Assembly (NCBI GenBank): GCA_900472295.1
Contig: UCIA01000029.1
Location: 241,312 to 305,311 of the forward strand
DNA length: 64,000 nt
Source: Hyphomicrobiales bacterium
GTDB taxonomy: Bacteria > Pseudomonadota > Alphaproteobacteria > Rhizobiales > Rhizobiaceae
Reading direction: 5' to 3'
The notes beneath the pieces are model-generated. The model was not told the DNA's origin. It was given only the letters and a program-made list of their open reading frames with translations, and ran no database searches. Shown here one piece after another: positions 52,502 through 60,753 of this stretch; position 1 is the first letter of the stretch; every line of letters begins with the position of its first letter. The translations under genes and the position numbers were made by a program.

Positions 52502-53266
52502 CTACGCCACAGCGATGCTGAGGCGCGCTCCAGCCTCCGCAAGTGCCGAGGCGATGTCGCGCGGCGGCGGCTGGTCGGTGGCGAGTTCGGAAAAACCGTC
52601 AAAGCCGCAGACCTGGACCAGCCCCTGGCGGCCGAATTTGGAGTGGTCGGTGATGACCAGCGAGCGCTGGCCGCGCGACAGCACCATGCGGGCAAACTCC
52701 GCCTCTTCCAGATCATAGTCCGCGAGCCCCGCGACGGCGTCGACGGCGCCGATCGAGATCACTGCATGGCTGACCGAGAAGCGGCTGACGAAGTCGATCG
52801 CCGAGGCGCCGAAGGCTGCCCCGGAATCGCTGCGCAGTTCGCCGCCGGCCATATAGACCTTGTTGCCGTTGACGGTGGCCAGCGTGCGGGCGATATCGGA
52901 CGAGTTGGTGACGACCGTCAGCCGCCGATGGCCGAGCAGTTCGCGGGCCAGGAACGATGTCGTGGTGCCGGTGTCGAGCATCACCGATTCACCGTCGCGG
53001 ATGGTGGCCGCGACCATGCGCGCGATCAGCCGCTTGGCTTCGGCATTGTCGCGCATGCGCCGTTCGAAAGGCGCTTCGCCGGCCATCGACGGCAGGCCGA
53101 TAGCGCCATGCATCTTGAGCACCGAGCCGTTGCCGGTCAGCGGCTTGACATCGCGGCGCACGGTTTCAAGCGAGACTCCCAGCCGGTCGGCCAGGCTGGC
53201 GATGGTGACGGTGCCCTCTTCCTTGAGGAGGCGGAGAATTTCGCCATGCCGTTTCGAATGGATCAT
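52502..53266 (-). CDS. DeoR/GlpR-family transcriptional repressor
   Basis: A 254-residue regulator with an N-terminal DeoR helix-turn-helix (RHGEILRLLKEEGTVTIASLADRLGVSLETVRRD). The DeoR C-terminal sugar-phosphate-binding domain follows (VMLDTGTTTSFLAREL, TNSSDIARTLA, GAVDAVAGLADYDLEEAEFARMVL, ITDHSKFGRQG). Such proteins usually respond to phosphorylated metabolites. It is divergent from the phosphotransferase/oxidoreductase pair. A kinase product is therefore a plausible inducer, which would make a neat circuit. The 420-bp gap between them carries candidate operator repeats. Confidence 0.88.
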   Translation of the reverse strand: MIHSKRHGEILRLLKEEGTVTIASLADRLGVSLETVRRDVKPLTGNGSVLKMHGAIGLPSMAGEAPFERRMRDNAEAKRLIARMVAATIRDGESVMLDTGTTTSFLARELLGHRRLTVVTNSSDIARTLATVNGNKVYMAGGELRSDSGAAFGASAIDFVSRFSVSHAVISIGAVDAVAGLADYDLEEAEFARMVLSRGQRSLVITDHSKFGRQGLVQVCGFDGFSELATDQPPPRDIASALAEAGARLSIAVA

Positions 53267-53391
53267 GTGCTTCCCGGATTCTGTCGATGCCCGTTTTTAG
53301 GGTATTGCGGAGGTTTTTAAAGGGACTGCTCATGGTTTCGGGCAAAACACCCAAAAAAAGTCACAACATTTGATTGACAGTCAGGCGGCAC

Positions 53392-53415
53392 TGGCGTGAC
53401 ATTGATGGCGTGACA
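53392..53415. promoter_or_regulatory. 10-bp direct repeats, candidate DeoR operator
   Basis: TGGCGTGACA occurs twice, 14 bp apart start to start, immediately after a TTGACA box. Repeated short boxes in divergent regions are usual for DeoR-type regulators. The assignment is by position only. Confidence 0.35.
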
Positions 53416-53561
53416 GGCCTTCGGAACTGCCACGGGAGGGTGATGGCAGAGCCGCAATTTACGGACCGGACCGTCTGGCAAGACCGTTTGGGATTGAACT
53501 GGCACAAAGTTTTTCAAATCCGCGGGGGCGGAGACCGGGTATCAAAACCTGGCCAGAGGGG

Positions 53562-53616
53562 CTCGTCGGTGCGGCGTGGGATAGGAATTCCTGCGTCCCG
53601 CACCGACGAGATTTTT
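53562..53616 (+). terminator. long hairpin followed by T-run
   Basis: CTCGTCGGTGCGG (53562-53574) pairs exactly with CCGCACCGACGAG (53598-53610). The loop is 23 bases, and ATTTTTC follows. On the plus strand this has the form of a rho-independent terminator, although no gene is upstream on that strand. It may end a leader RNA or an unannotated small RNA starting near 53405. Confidence 0.55.
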
Positions 53617-53686
53617 CGTGCTTCTCGCAACCCTCGTTGCGCGGCGCTTGGCGCCTATCGAAACTCCGCAAAATCAGGAATGGCCC

Positions 53687-54571
53687 GTGACTGCTGAAGA
53701 TCGCATCCGGGCCTTGCCCTGCTGGAACGGCAGCATCGACATTGCACCGCTGCCGGGCGGCCTCAGCAACGCAAACTATCTGGTCAAGGACGCGGCCGGG
53801 CGACATGTGGTGCGCTTTGGCCAGGATTATCCCTTCCACCATGTCTTCAGGGAGCGCGAGGTGATGACGGCACGGGCCGCGCACGCCGCCGGCTTCGCGC
53901 CGGCAGTCCGACATTCCGAACCCGGCATCATGGTCACGGAATTCCTCGGCGCGAAAACCTATGTCGCCGAAGACGTGCGCGCCAATATCGGCCGCGTCGC
54001 AGCACTTATGCGCGGGTTCCACCGCGAGATGCCCAATCATATCTCCGGCGCCGGCTTCATGTTCTGGGTCTTTCATGTCATTCGCGATTATGCGCGCACG
54101 CTGGCCGACGGCGGCAGCCGCAAACGCGACGAGCTGCCACGGCTGCTGGCGCTGGCCGACGAACTCGAACGGGCACAGAAGCTCTTGCCGATCGTGTTCG
54201 GTCACAATGATCTTTTGCCGGCAAATATTCTCGACGACGGCGACAGGCTGTGGCTGATCGACTTCGAATATGCCGGCTTCAACACGGCGATGTTCGACCT
54301 GTCGGGCGCCGCCTCCAATGCCGAAATGAGCGATGCGGAGTCCTTCGCCTTCCTCACGGCGTATTTCATGCGCGAGCCGGATGAAGGTATCCGCCGCTCG
54401 CACGCCGCCATGCAATGCGCGTCGCTGTTGCGCGAGGCGATGTGGAGCATGGTTTCCGAGCTCTATCTCGATGCGCCCGGCATCGACTACGTCGCCTACA
54501 CCGCAGAAAACCTGACGCGGCTCGACGCGGCGCTCGACAATTACCGCACGAAATACGGGACACAGTCATGA
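53687..54571 (+). CDS. choline/ethanolamine kinase-like phosphotransferase (first copy)
   Basis: A 294-residue protein kinase-like-fold enzyme of the choline kinase/APH group. It has a Gly-rich N-terminal loop (APLPGGLSNANYLVKD), the catalytic Brenner motif FGHNDLLPANIL (catalytic Asp, then Asn) and the metal-binding Asp in LIDFEYAGFNTAMFDL. It should phosphorylate a hydroxyl of a small cationic compound. The GTG at 53687 is preceded by AGGA. The in-frame ATG at 53618 would add 23 residues unlike the family. The stop overlaps the next gene by four bases (ATGA), so the kinase and the FAD/GcvT oxidoreductase are translated together. Confidence 0.85.
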   Translation: MTAEDRIRALPCWNGSIDIAPLPGGLSNANYLVKDAAGRHVVRFGQDYPFHHVFREREVMTARAAHAAGFAPAVRHSEPGIMVTEFLGAKTYVAEDVRANIGRVAALMRGFHREMPNHISGAGFMFWVFHVIRDYARTLADGGSRKRDELPRLLALADELERAQKLLPIVFGHNDLLPANILDDGDRLWLIDFEYAGFNTAMFDLSGAASNAEMSDAESFAFLTAYFMREPDEGIRRSHAAMQCASLLREAMWSMVSELYLDAPGIDYVAYTAENLTRLDAALDNYRTKYGTQS

Positions 54572-57021
54572 CCTTGCCTACGCATGCCGGCATCGTCGTC
54601 ATCGGCGGCGGCATTATCGGCTGTTCGACAGCCTATCACCTGGCGCGCGATCACAAGGCCGATGTCGTGCTGCTGGAACAGGGCAAGCTGACCTCCGGCT
54701 CGACCTGGCATGCTGCCGGATTGGTCGGGCAATTGCGCTCGTCGGCCTCGATCACCCGCGTGCTCAAATATTCGGTCGAGCTCTACAAGGGGCTTGAGAC
54801 TGAGACCGGGCTCGCCACCGGCTGGAAGATGACCGGATGCTTGCGGCTAGCCACCAATGCCGACCGCTGGACCGAATATAAAAGGCTGGCGACGACGGCA
54901 AAAAGCTTCGGCATGGACATGCAATTGCTGTCGCCCGACGAGGTGAAAAAGATGTGGCCGCTGCTGGAGACCGGCGACCTCGTTGGCGCTTCGTGGCTGC
55001 CGACCGACGGCCAGGCCAGCCCCTCCGACATCACGCAGTCGCTGGCCAAGGGCGCGCGCATGCATGGCGCCAAACTGTTCGAGGATGTCCGCGTTACCGG
55101 CTTCGCCATGAAGGAGGGCCGCATCACAGCGGTCAAGACCAATAAGGGCGACATTGCCTGCGACAAGGTGGTGAACTGTGCCGGGCAATGGGCGCGCCAG
55201 GTCGGCGCCATGGCCGGCATTTCCGTGCCGCTGCAGCCGGTCAAGCACCAGTACATCATCACCGAGAAGATCGACGGGCTGGCAACCGACGCGCCGACGA
55301 TCCGCGACCCCGACCGCCGCACCTATTTCAAGGAGGAGGTCGGCGGGCTGGTGATGGGCGGTTATGAGCCGAACCCGCAGGCCTGGGCGACCGGCCTGCC
55401 CGGCGGCGATGTGCCCAACGATTGGGAGTTCCGCCTGTTCGACGACGATTACGACCATTTCGAGCAGCATATGAGCCAGGCGATCGCGCGCGTGCCAGCG
55501 CTGGAGACAGCCGGCGTCAAACAGATGATCAACGGTCCCGAGAGTTTTACGCCGGACGGCAATTTCATCCTCGGCGTCGCGCCGGAATGCGCCAACATGT
55601 TCGTCGGCGCCGGCTTCAACGCCTTCGGCATTGCCTCCGGCGGCGGCGCCGGCTGGGTGCTGGCGCAATGGGTGGTCGACGGCGAGGCGCCGCTCGACCT
55701 CTGGGTCGTCGACATCAGGCGCTTCTCCGGCCTGCACCGTGACCGGCAATGGGTCAGCGACCGCACGCTGGAAGCCTATGGCAAACATTACACGATCGGC
55801 TTTCCGCATGAGGAGTATCTCTCGGGCCGGCCGCGCATCGTTTCGCCGCTTTATGACCGGCTGAGAGAGCACCGCGCCGTGTTCGGCTCCAAGCTCGGCT
55901 GGGAGCGGCCGAACTGGTTCGCGCCTGAGAACACCAAGTCGGAAGACATCTATTCGATGGGCCGGCAGAACTGGTTCGGCCCGGTCGGCGATGAGCACCG
56001 GCATGTGCGCGAGAAGGTCGGCATTTTCGACCAGTCCTCCTTCGCCAAATACGAAATGACGGGTGCGGATGCCGCCAAGGCGCTGGACTGGATCTGCGCC
56101 AATGATGTCGCCAAGCCAGTCGGGCGATTGACCTACACGCAGCTTCTCAACACACGCGGCGGCATCGAGGCCGACCTGACCGTGGCCAGGCTCGCCGAAG
56201 ACAAATTCTACATCGTCACCGGCACAGGCTTCCGTACGCATGATCTCTCCTGGATCGGCGACCATGTCGGCAAGGAGCTGGATGTTTCCCTCAAGGACGT
56301 CACCGAGGATTTCGGCACGCTGTCGCTGATGGGGCCGCGCGCCCGCGACGTGCTTGCGGCGGTTACCAACGCCGATGTCTCGAACGCCGCCTTCCCGTTC
56401 GGCCATGTCAGAGAAATCGTCCTTGCCGGCCATACGGTTCGGGCGCTGCGCGTCACCTATGTCGGCGAACTGGGCTGGGAATTGCATGTGCCGATCGCCG
56501 CCACCGGCGAAATCTTCGATGCGCTGATGGCGGCAGGCAAGCCGCACGGCATCCGCCCGATCGGCTATCGGGCGCTGGAATCGCTTCGGCTGGAGAAAGG
56601 CTATCGCGCCTGGGGCTCCGACATCACACCCAACGACACGCCGCAGGAAGCCGGCCTCGGTTGGGCGGTGAAGCTGAGGAAAAACAGCGATTTCGTCGGC
56701 CGCCGGGCGCTCGAAAAGAATAGCGTTGCCGGCCTGAAGAAACGCTTTGCCGGCTTCACGGTCGACGATCCCGACATCGTGCTGGTCGGACGCGAGACGA
56801 TTTTGCGCAATGGCGAGCCGGTCGGCTATCTCACCAGCGGCGGCTATGGCTACACGCTGGGCAAGAACATCGGCTACGGCTATGTCCGCAATGCAGATGG
56901 CGTCAGCGACGATTTCCTCGGCTCGGGCGACTATGAGCTGGTGGTGGCGATGGAGCGGACGCCGGCCAAAATCCATCTTGAGCCGATGTACGATCCGGCG
57001 ATGAGCAAGATCAAGGCATAG
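54568..57021 (+). CDS. FAD-dependent oxidoreductase with GcvT domain (dimethylglycine/sarcosine dehydrogenase-like)
   Basis: An 817-residue two-domain enzyme. Residues about 8-375 form a DAO-type FAD domain with VIGGGIIGCSTAYHLA. The GSTWHAAGL segment carries His48, which is covalently bound to FAD in dimethylglycine dehydrogenase. Residues about 430-805 form the GcvT/aminomethyltransferase domain (FDQSSFAKYEMTGADAAKALDWIC, GELGWELHVP, GYRALESLRLEKGYRAWGSDI), which binds tetrahydrofolate and captures the C1 unit. It probably demethylates an N-methylated amine and makes methylene-THF. The four-base overlap with the kinase gene suggests a phosphorylated or choline-like substrate. The exact substrate is unknown. 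Confidence 0.88.
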   Translation: MTLPTHAGIVVIGGGIIGCSTAYHLARDHKADVVLLEQGKLTSGSTWHAAGLVGQLRSSASITRVLKYSVELYKGLETETGLATGWKMTGCLRLATNADRWTEYKRLATTAKSFGMDMQLLSPDEVKKMWPLLETGDLVGASWLPTDGQASPSDITQSLAKGARMHGAKLFEDVRVTGFAMKEGRITAVKTNKGDIACDKVVNCAGQWARQVGAMAGISVPLQPVKHQYIITEKIDGLATDAPTIRDPDRRTYFKEEVGGLVMGGYEPNPQAWATGLPGGDVPNDWEFRLFDDDYDHFEQHMSQAIARVPALETAGVKQMINGPESFTPDGNFILGVAPECANMFVGAGFNAFGIASGGGAGWVLAQWVVDGEAPLDLWVVDIRRFSGLHRDRQWVSDRTLEAYGKHYTIGFPHEEYLSGRPRIVSPLYDRLREHRAVFGSKLGWERPNWFAPENTKSEDIYSMGRQNWFGPVGDEHRHVREKVGIFDQSSFAKYEMTGADAAKALDWICANDVAKPVGRLTYTQLLNTRGGIEADLTVARLAEDKFYIVTGTGFRTHDLSWIGDHVGKELDVSLKDVTEDFGTLSLMGPRARDVLAAVTNADVSNAAFPFGHVREIVLAGHTVRALRVTYVGELGWELHVPIAATGEIFDALMAAGKPHGIRPIGYRALESLRLEKGYRAWGSDITPNDTPQEAGLGWAVKLRKNSDFVGRRALEKNSVAGLKKRFAGFTVDDPDIVLVGRETILRNGEPVGYLTSGGYGYTLGKNIGYGYVRNADGVSDDFLGSGDYELVVAMERTPAKIHLEPMYDPAMSKIKA

Positions 57022-57033
57022 GCTGCGCCAGAC

Positions 57034-57666
57034 TCAGCTCACGCGCAGCACTAGGCCGCGGCTGGGCACGGTGTCCGCTTCGCCCGGCATCGAGACATAA
57101 GGCGCCGTCTCCTCGGCACGGACCACCTTGCCCTCCGCTTCCAGCGCTGCAATGTGTTCAGCAAAGCCGGCGTTCCACAGCGTGTTCTTGACCGTCAGCA
57201 CGAGGACGCCACCCGGCTGGCAGATGCGGATCAGTTCGTCCAGCCCCTCGGCGCCGACATGACCGGAGGTGAACACGCCGGCCGAGACGATGCCAGCATA
57301 GGCATTGTCCGCAAAGGGCAGCGCGCCGCCAAGCGCCAGGCAATGCAGCGCCGAATAGACGCCCTTTGCAGCCGCCTTGGTCAGCATGCCTTGCGAGATG
57401 TCGAGCGCCTCGACCTGGGGGTAGCCGGTGATGGCGAGCCATTCGCCGATCAGCCCGGTGCCGGCGCCGGCATCGAGAAGCGGGGCAGCACCTCGCGGCA
57501 GGTGGCGGGCAAGCAGAGCCAGGCAGATCGTCGGATGGCGGTAGCCGGCCGCCGACATGTCGGCATCATAGGTTTCCGACCAATTGTCATAGATCGCGGC
57601 CACGTCCTCGGGTCGTTGCGCCGCGTAGGCGGCGCCGAGCCCGCCCTGATCCTTGCCGTCCGCCAT
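57034..57666 (-). CDS. class I SAM-dependent methyltransferase
   Basis: A 210-residue methyltransferase. It has an N-terminal signature AYAAQRPEDVAAIYDNWSETYDADM, SAM motif I LLDAGAGTGLIGEWL and EALDISQGML. A later GGVLVLTVKNTLWNAG follows. The pattern resembles the WBSCR27-like group of small-molecule methyltransferases. The ATG at 57666 follows GGCGGAGAA. It is convergent with the oxidoreductase (12 bp between stops) and divergent from the second kinase-like gene. Its substrate may belong to the same pathway, as inferred from position. Confidence 0.8.
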   Translation of the reverse strand: MADGKDQGGLGAAYAAQRPEDVAAIYDNWSETYDADMSAAGYRHPTICLALLARHLPRGAAPLLDAGAGTGLIGEWLAITGYPQVEALDISQGMLTKAAAKGVYSALHCLALGGALPFADNAYAGIVSAGVFTSGHVGAEGLDELIRICQPGGVLVLTVKNTLWNAGFAEHIAALEAEGKVVRAEETAPYVSMPGEADTVPSRGLVLRVS

Positions 57667-57769
57667 CGCTGTTTCTCCGCCAGCTCGATCGTCCCCAATG
57701 TGATGATAGCCAAACGGCGAAAATTGTGGAACCGTTATCGCAAGAAAATAACAGGCCAGGGGACCAAGC

Positions 57770-58672
57770 ATGGGGACGGACGAGGCACGCGCAGCACTTG
57801 CGGCTATTCCGGCGTTGGCCTTCTATGACGGACCGCTGGAGCGGCTGGGCGGTATGACCAATCTCGTCTTCCGGGCTGGTGATATCTGCCTGCGCATCCC
57901 CGGCAAAGGCACCGACGAATATATCAACCGCGCCAATGAAGCGGTGGCGGCAAGCGAGGCGGCCAAGGCCGGCGTCAGCCCCGAAGTGCTGCATGTCGAC
58001 GCCGCGACCGGCGTGCTGGCCAGCCGCTTCGTTGCCGGCGCCGAGACGATGTCGCCGGAAAAGTTCAAGCTGCGCATCGGCAGCCCGGCCCGCGCCGGCG
58101 AGGCCTTCCGCAAGCTTCACACGTCCGGCGCGGTGTTTCCGTTCCGCTTTGAGCTGTTTGCGATGATCGACGACTATCTCAAGGTGCTGTCGACCAAGGA
58201 TGTGGCCTTGCCCGCCGGTTACCACGATGTGGTGCGTGAATCCGAAACCGTGCGGGCCGCCCTGGCCGCGCACCCGCTTCCACTTGCCGCCTGCCACTGC
58301 GACCCGCTGTGCGAGAATTTTCTCGATACGGGCGAGCGGATGTGGATCGTCGACTGGGAATATTCGGGGATGAACGACCCGCTCTGGGATCTCGGCGACC
58401 TCTCGGTCGAAGGCAGGTTCGATGCTGCACAAGAGGAAGAGATGATGCGCGCCTATTTCGGCGGCGAGGCAAAACCGGCCGAGCGCGGCCGCATCGTCAT
58501 CTACAAGGCGATGTGCGACCTGTTGTGGACGCTGTGGGGGCTGATCCAGCTGGCCAACAACAATCCGGTCGAGGATTTCCGCGCCTATGCCGACGGACGT
58601 TTCGCCCGATGCAAGGCGCTGATGGAGACGCCTGAGTTCTCACGGCATCTGGCGGCCGTGCGCATGGGTTGA
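57770..58672 (+). CDS. choline/ethanolamine kinase-like phosphotransferase (second copy)
   Basis: A 300-residue kinase of the same superfamily as the gene at 53687, but clearly divergent. It has GGMTNLVFRAGDICLRIPGKGTDEYINR (nucleotide-binding lysine region replaced by an Arg-rich strand), catalytic HCDPLCENFL and metal-binding VDWEYSGMNDPLWDLGDLS. The last motif closely follows choline kinase (D-x-E-Y-x-x-x-N-x-x-x-D-L). It is therefore the more choline-kinase-like of the two. It starts 104 bp from the divergent methyltransferase start. The presence of two distinct kinases around one oxidoreductase is notable. Confidence 0.85.
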   Translation: MGTDEARAALAAIPALAFYDGPLERLGGMTNLVFRAGDICLRIPGKGTDEYINRANEAVAASEAAKAGVSPEVLHVDAATGVLASRFVAGAETMSPEKFKLRIGSPARAGEAFRKLHTSGAVFPFRFELFAMIDDYLKVLSTKDVALPAGYHDVVRESETVRAALAAHPLPLAACHCDPLCENFLDTGERMWIVDWEYSGMNDPLWDLGDLSVEGRFDAAQEEEMMRAYFGGEAKPAERGRIVIYKAMCDLLWTLWGLIQLANNNPVEDFRAYADGRFARCKALMETPEFSRHLAAVRMG

Positions 58673-58700
58673 AGCAGGGCGACTAGCGCCCCTTGCCGGT

Positions 58701-59053
58701 CTATTTGAAAACCCGCTCTATTTCGCTGATCGTCACCGTATCGTCCGACTTTTTGCAGTACCAGATGATCAGCGCGATGGTGCCGATGGGGAACAACGGC
58801 GCAAGGAGTTGATGCCAGCCGCTTCTGTTGAAGTCATGCAGCCGGCGCGTGGTCATGGCAAGTGTCGGCAGGAGGACGGCAAGATTCCAGATCGAAGAGA
58901 TGATTTCATTGTTCACAACAAGATCAAGTACCGTTGCAACGACTGCGGCAATGATAAGGAAAAGGTAGGCAAACCAGAACTCGGAGCGGCTGGCCCTGCC
59001 GGAAAAGTTCACATAATTTTGAAAAAGCTTGAAGTCGCTTCGGCAAAATTCAT
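58701..59053 (-). pseudogene. DUF805 family membrane protein, apparent 1-base frameshift near the N-terminus
   Basis: The main frame encodes a normal DUF805 body: NYVNFSGRASRSEFWFAYLF, then three or four membrane helices, TTRRLHDFNRSGWHQLL and IIWYCKKSDD. The expected family start is in another frame. An ATG at 59053 reads MNFAEATSSFFKIM and then stops. One added base in the AAAA run at 59017-59020 would join it to NYVNFSGR and give MNFAEATSSFFKNYVNF, a standard DUF805 start. The frame as it stands continues upstream to 59156 with residues unlike the family. It is a frameshift pseudogene, a sequencing error, or a gene using a weak internal start (GTG about 59010). Confidence 0.6.
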
Positions 59054-59354
59054 CGGAGGCGGAATGTCTCCGAAACGATTGCTGCCGGTTGGCGGCGCTC
59101 TTAAAACGAATAGCAGCGGCAGGCCGATAAGGACCAGAACGATCAGCCAATGCCATCCAGAGAAGCTACCCACCATTCCCCCCCTATCGCAATGTCCGCG
59201 GAAATATTGACCTCGCCCATCTGGCCAGGAATCAATTCCGGATTGCGCCCGGCAAGCAACCTACACCGCAAAATACCGATGTAAATATCGGACACTGCGG
59301 CCAGGCTGCTCAGCACTTCACAGCGATAATCAGGCGCCGCTAAAATGCGCCGCT

Positions 59355-60278
59355 CTAGTTCACGCCCTTCGGCACATTCTCCGGCGGCACCACTGTTTCC
59401 ACCACCTTCTGGCGGTGGAAGATGAACAGGCCGGCGAGCACGACGATGGCCGAGCCGATCAGGATGCGTGGGCCGGGGACGTCGCCGAAGAAGGCGAGGC
59501 CGAAGATCACCGCCCACAAAAGCAGGCTGTAGTGCAGCGGCGCCAACGTCGAGGCCGGCGCCAGCTTCAGCGCCCTGGTGATCATCAGATGGGCGCTGCA
59601 GGAGACGATGCCGAGCAAGAGCATGGCGCCGAAATCGAGTGCCGAGGGCGTGCGCCAGGCGCCGATGGTCATCACGCCGCCAACCAGCAGCGTGCCGATG
59701 GTCTGCCAGGTGACCAGCGTGGTGTCGCTGGTGCCGCGCAGGCGACGGCTGAGGATGATGGCGAAGGCGAACGCAATGCTGCCGACCAGCGCGAACAGCG
59801 AGGACTGCGAGAAGGCCGCCGAGGAGGGCTTCAAGATGATCAGCACGCCGCAGAAGCCGACCAGGATGGCGGCCCAACGGCGCCAGCCAACCTTTTCGCC
59901 GAGCAGGAAGTGCGACAGCGCCGCCACATAGATCGGCCCGGCCATGTAGAAGCTCATCACATCGGCAAGCGGCAGATAGACGACGGCGGCGTAAAACAAG
60001 GCTGTGTCGACTGTCGTCGCCACCACGCGCAGAAGCTGGAGGACCGGCCGCTCCATCTGGAACAGCTTTGCGGTGCCCTGGTTGGCGATCATCGGGCCGA
60101 GCACGATGAAGGCCCCGATCGAGCGGATCACCACCACCTGCCCCACCGAGAAGCTGGCGACCAGCCATTTACCCATCGCATCGTTCAGCGCGAACATGAA
60201 GTCGCCGGCCAGCATCAACAGGATGCCGGCCAGGAGCGCGTTCCTGATTGTAAAGTTGCGGGCGAGCGACTGTGCCAT
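59355..60278 (-). CDS. DMT superfamily (EamA/RhaT-type) transporter
   Basis: A 307-residue inner-membrane protein with ten hydrophobic segments in two EamA repeats (about 12-145 and 158-295). It begins MAQSLARNFTIRNALLAGILLMLAGDFMFALNDAMGKWLV. The ATG at 60278 is preceded by AGGGAG at good spacing. Members export or import metabolites such as amino acids, S-adenosylmethionine or purines, and the substrate cannot be read from the sequence. It stands alone on the minus strand, upstream of the DUF805 gene. Confidence 0.87.
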   Translation of the reverse strand: MAQSLARNFTIRNALLAGILLMLAGDFMFALNDAMGKWLVASFSVGQVVVIRSIGAFIVLGPMIANQGTAKLFQMERPVLQLLRVVATTVDTALFYAAVVYLPLADVMSFYMAGPIYVAALSHFLLGEKVGWRRWAAILVGFCGVLIILKPSSAAFSQSSLFALVGSIAFAFAIILSRRLRGTSDTTLVTWQTIGTLLVGGVMTIGAWRTPSALDFGAMLLLGIVSCSAHLMITRALKLAPASTLAPLHYSLLLWAVIFGLAFFGDVPGPRILIGSAIVVLAGLFIFHRQKVVETVVPPENVPKGVN

Positions 60279-60394
60279 GCGGCTCCCTAGCTGCAAGTGG
60301 CTGCTTTTGCGAGGGCAATCGGTAAGACCAGAAGCGGAAATCGGCTGCTTTTACGCGTTTCCTGGCTATCCGCAGCCTTGCTGCGAAAGCCGGA

Positions 60395-60649
60395 CTAGTT
60401 GGGCTTTGGACGGATGATGATTGGGCGATAGATGATCGGCCTGTCCCAGGGATCGAAAGCCGAAACCCTTCTGAGTTCGGCGCGCCGATCGAGATCGATG
60501 CGTTGCAGGCATTCGGCAAAGGCGTCGTTCTTCTTGGTGAAGCCGTAGGACCGGCACTTCGCCTCATCGGCGGCACGGCGATCTTCAACAGTCGTGCAGC
60601 CCGCGCAAACCGCCGCCAGCGCCACCGCCATCACTGTCTTTTGCCACAT
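60395..60649 (-). CDS. small putative lipoprotein
   Basis: An 84-residue protein with a short signal sequence, MWQKTVMAVALAAVCAGC (lipobox-like, Cys18), and a charged mature part with a Cys pair (AKCRSYGF and AECLQRIDL). It ends in a Pro/Ile-rich tail, IIYRPIIIRPKPN. AGGAGGA lies before the ATG at 60649. Similar tiny Cys-paired lipoproteins occur widely in Rhizobiales with no known function. The gene is too short to appear as a significant frame on its own, but the ribosome site and signal peptide support it. Confidence 0.7.
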   Translation of the reverse strand: MWQKTVMAVALAAVCAGCTTVEDRRAADEAKCRSYGFTKKNDAFAECLQRIDLDRRAELRRVSAFDPWDRPIIYRPIIIRPKPN

Positions 60650-60753
60650 GTCATCCTCCTCGAACACAAAGTGGAGATTTATTGTAGATTTAACTTTGGC
60701 CGGATGACGCATGGAACTTTGATGCAGATGCGCCGGCCTGTTGGGCCTGCCGC

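Larger units (their letters stand above)
53267..53686. other. divergent intergenic region between the DeoR gene and the kinase gene
   Basis: About 420 bp. It holds a 10-bp direct repeat TGGCGTGACA (53392-53401 and 53406-53415) and a TTGACA box (53374-53379). Near the right end lies a long hairpin with a T-run (listed separately). Short frames across it have no ribosome site and look non-coding. Confidence 0.55.

Noticed and set aside
53374..53697. A 107-codon frame between the DeoR gene and the kinase gene
   Set aside because: No ribosome site, no recognisable fold, and it runs through a terminator-like hairpin into the kinase gene in another frame. A non-coding transcript explains the region better.
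54847..56976. A 709-codon minus-strand frame across the FAD/GcvT gene
   Set aside because: Same reason. The plus-strand protein has complete FAD and GcvT motifs and the antisense frame has none.
59143..60168. A 341-codon minus-strand frame overlapping the DMT transporter
   Set aside because: It is a different frame of the same strand as the transporter. The transporter frame has ten membrane helices and a good ribosome site, while this one is Arg/His-rich low-complexity sequence.
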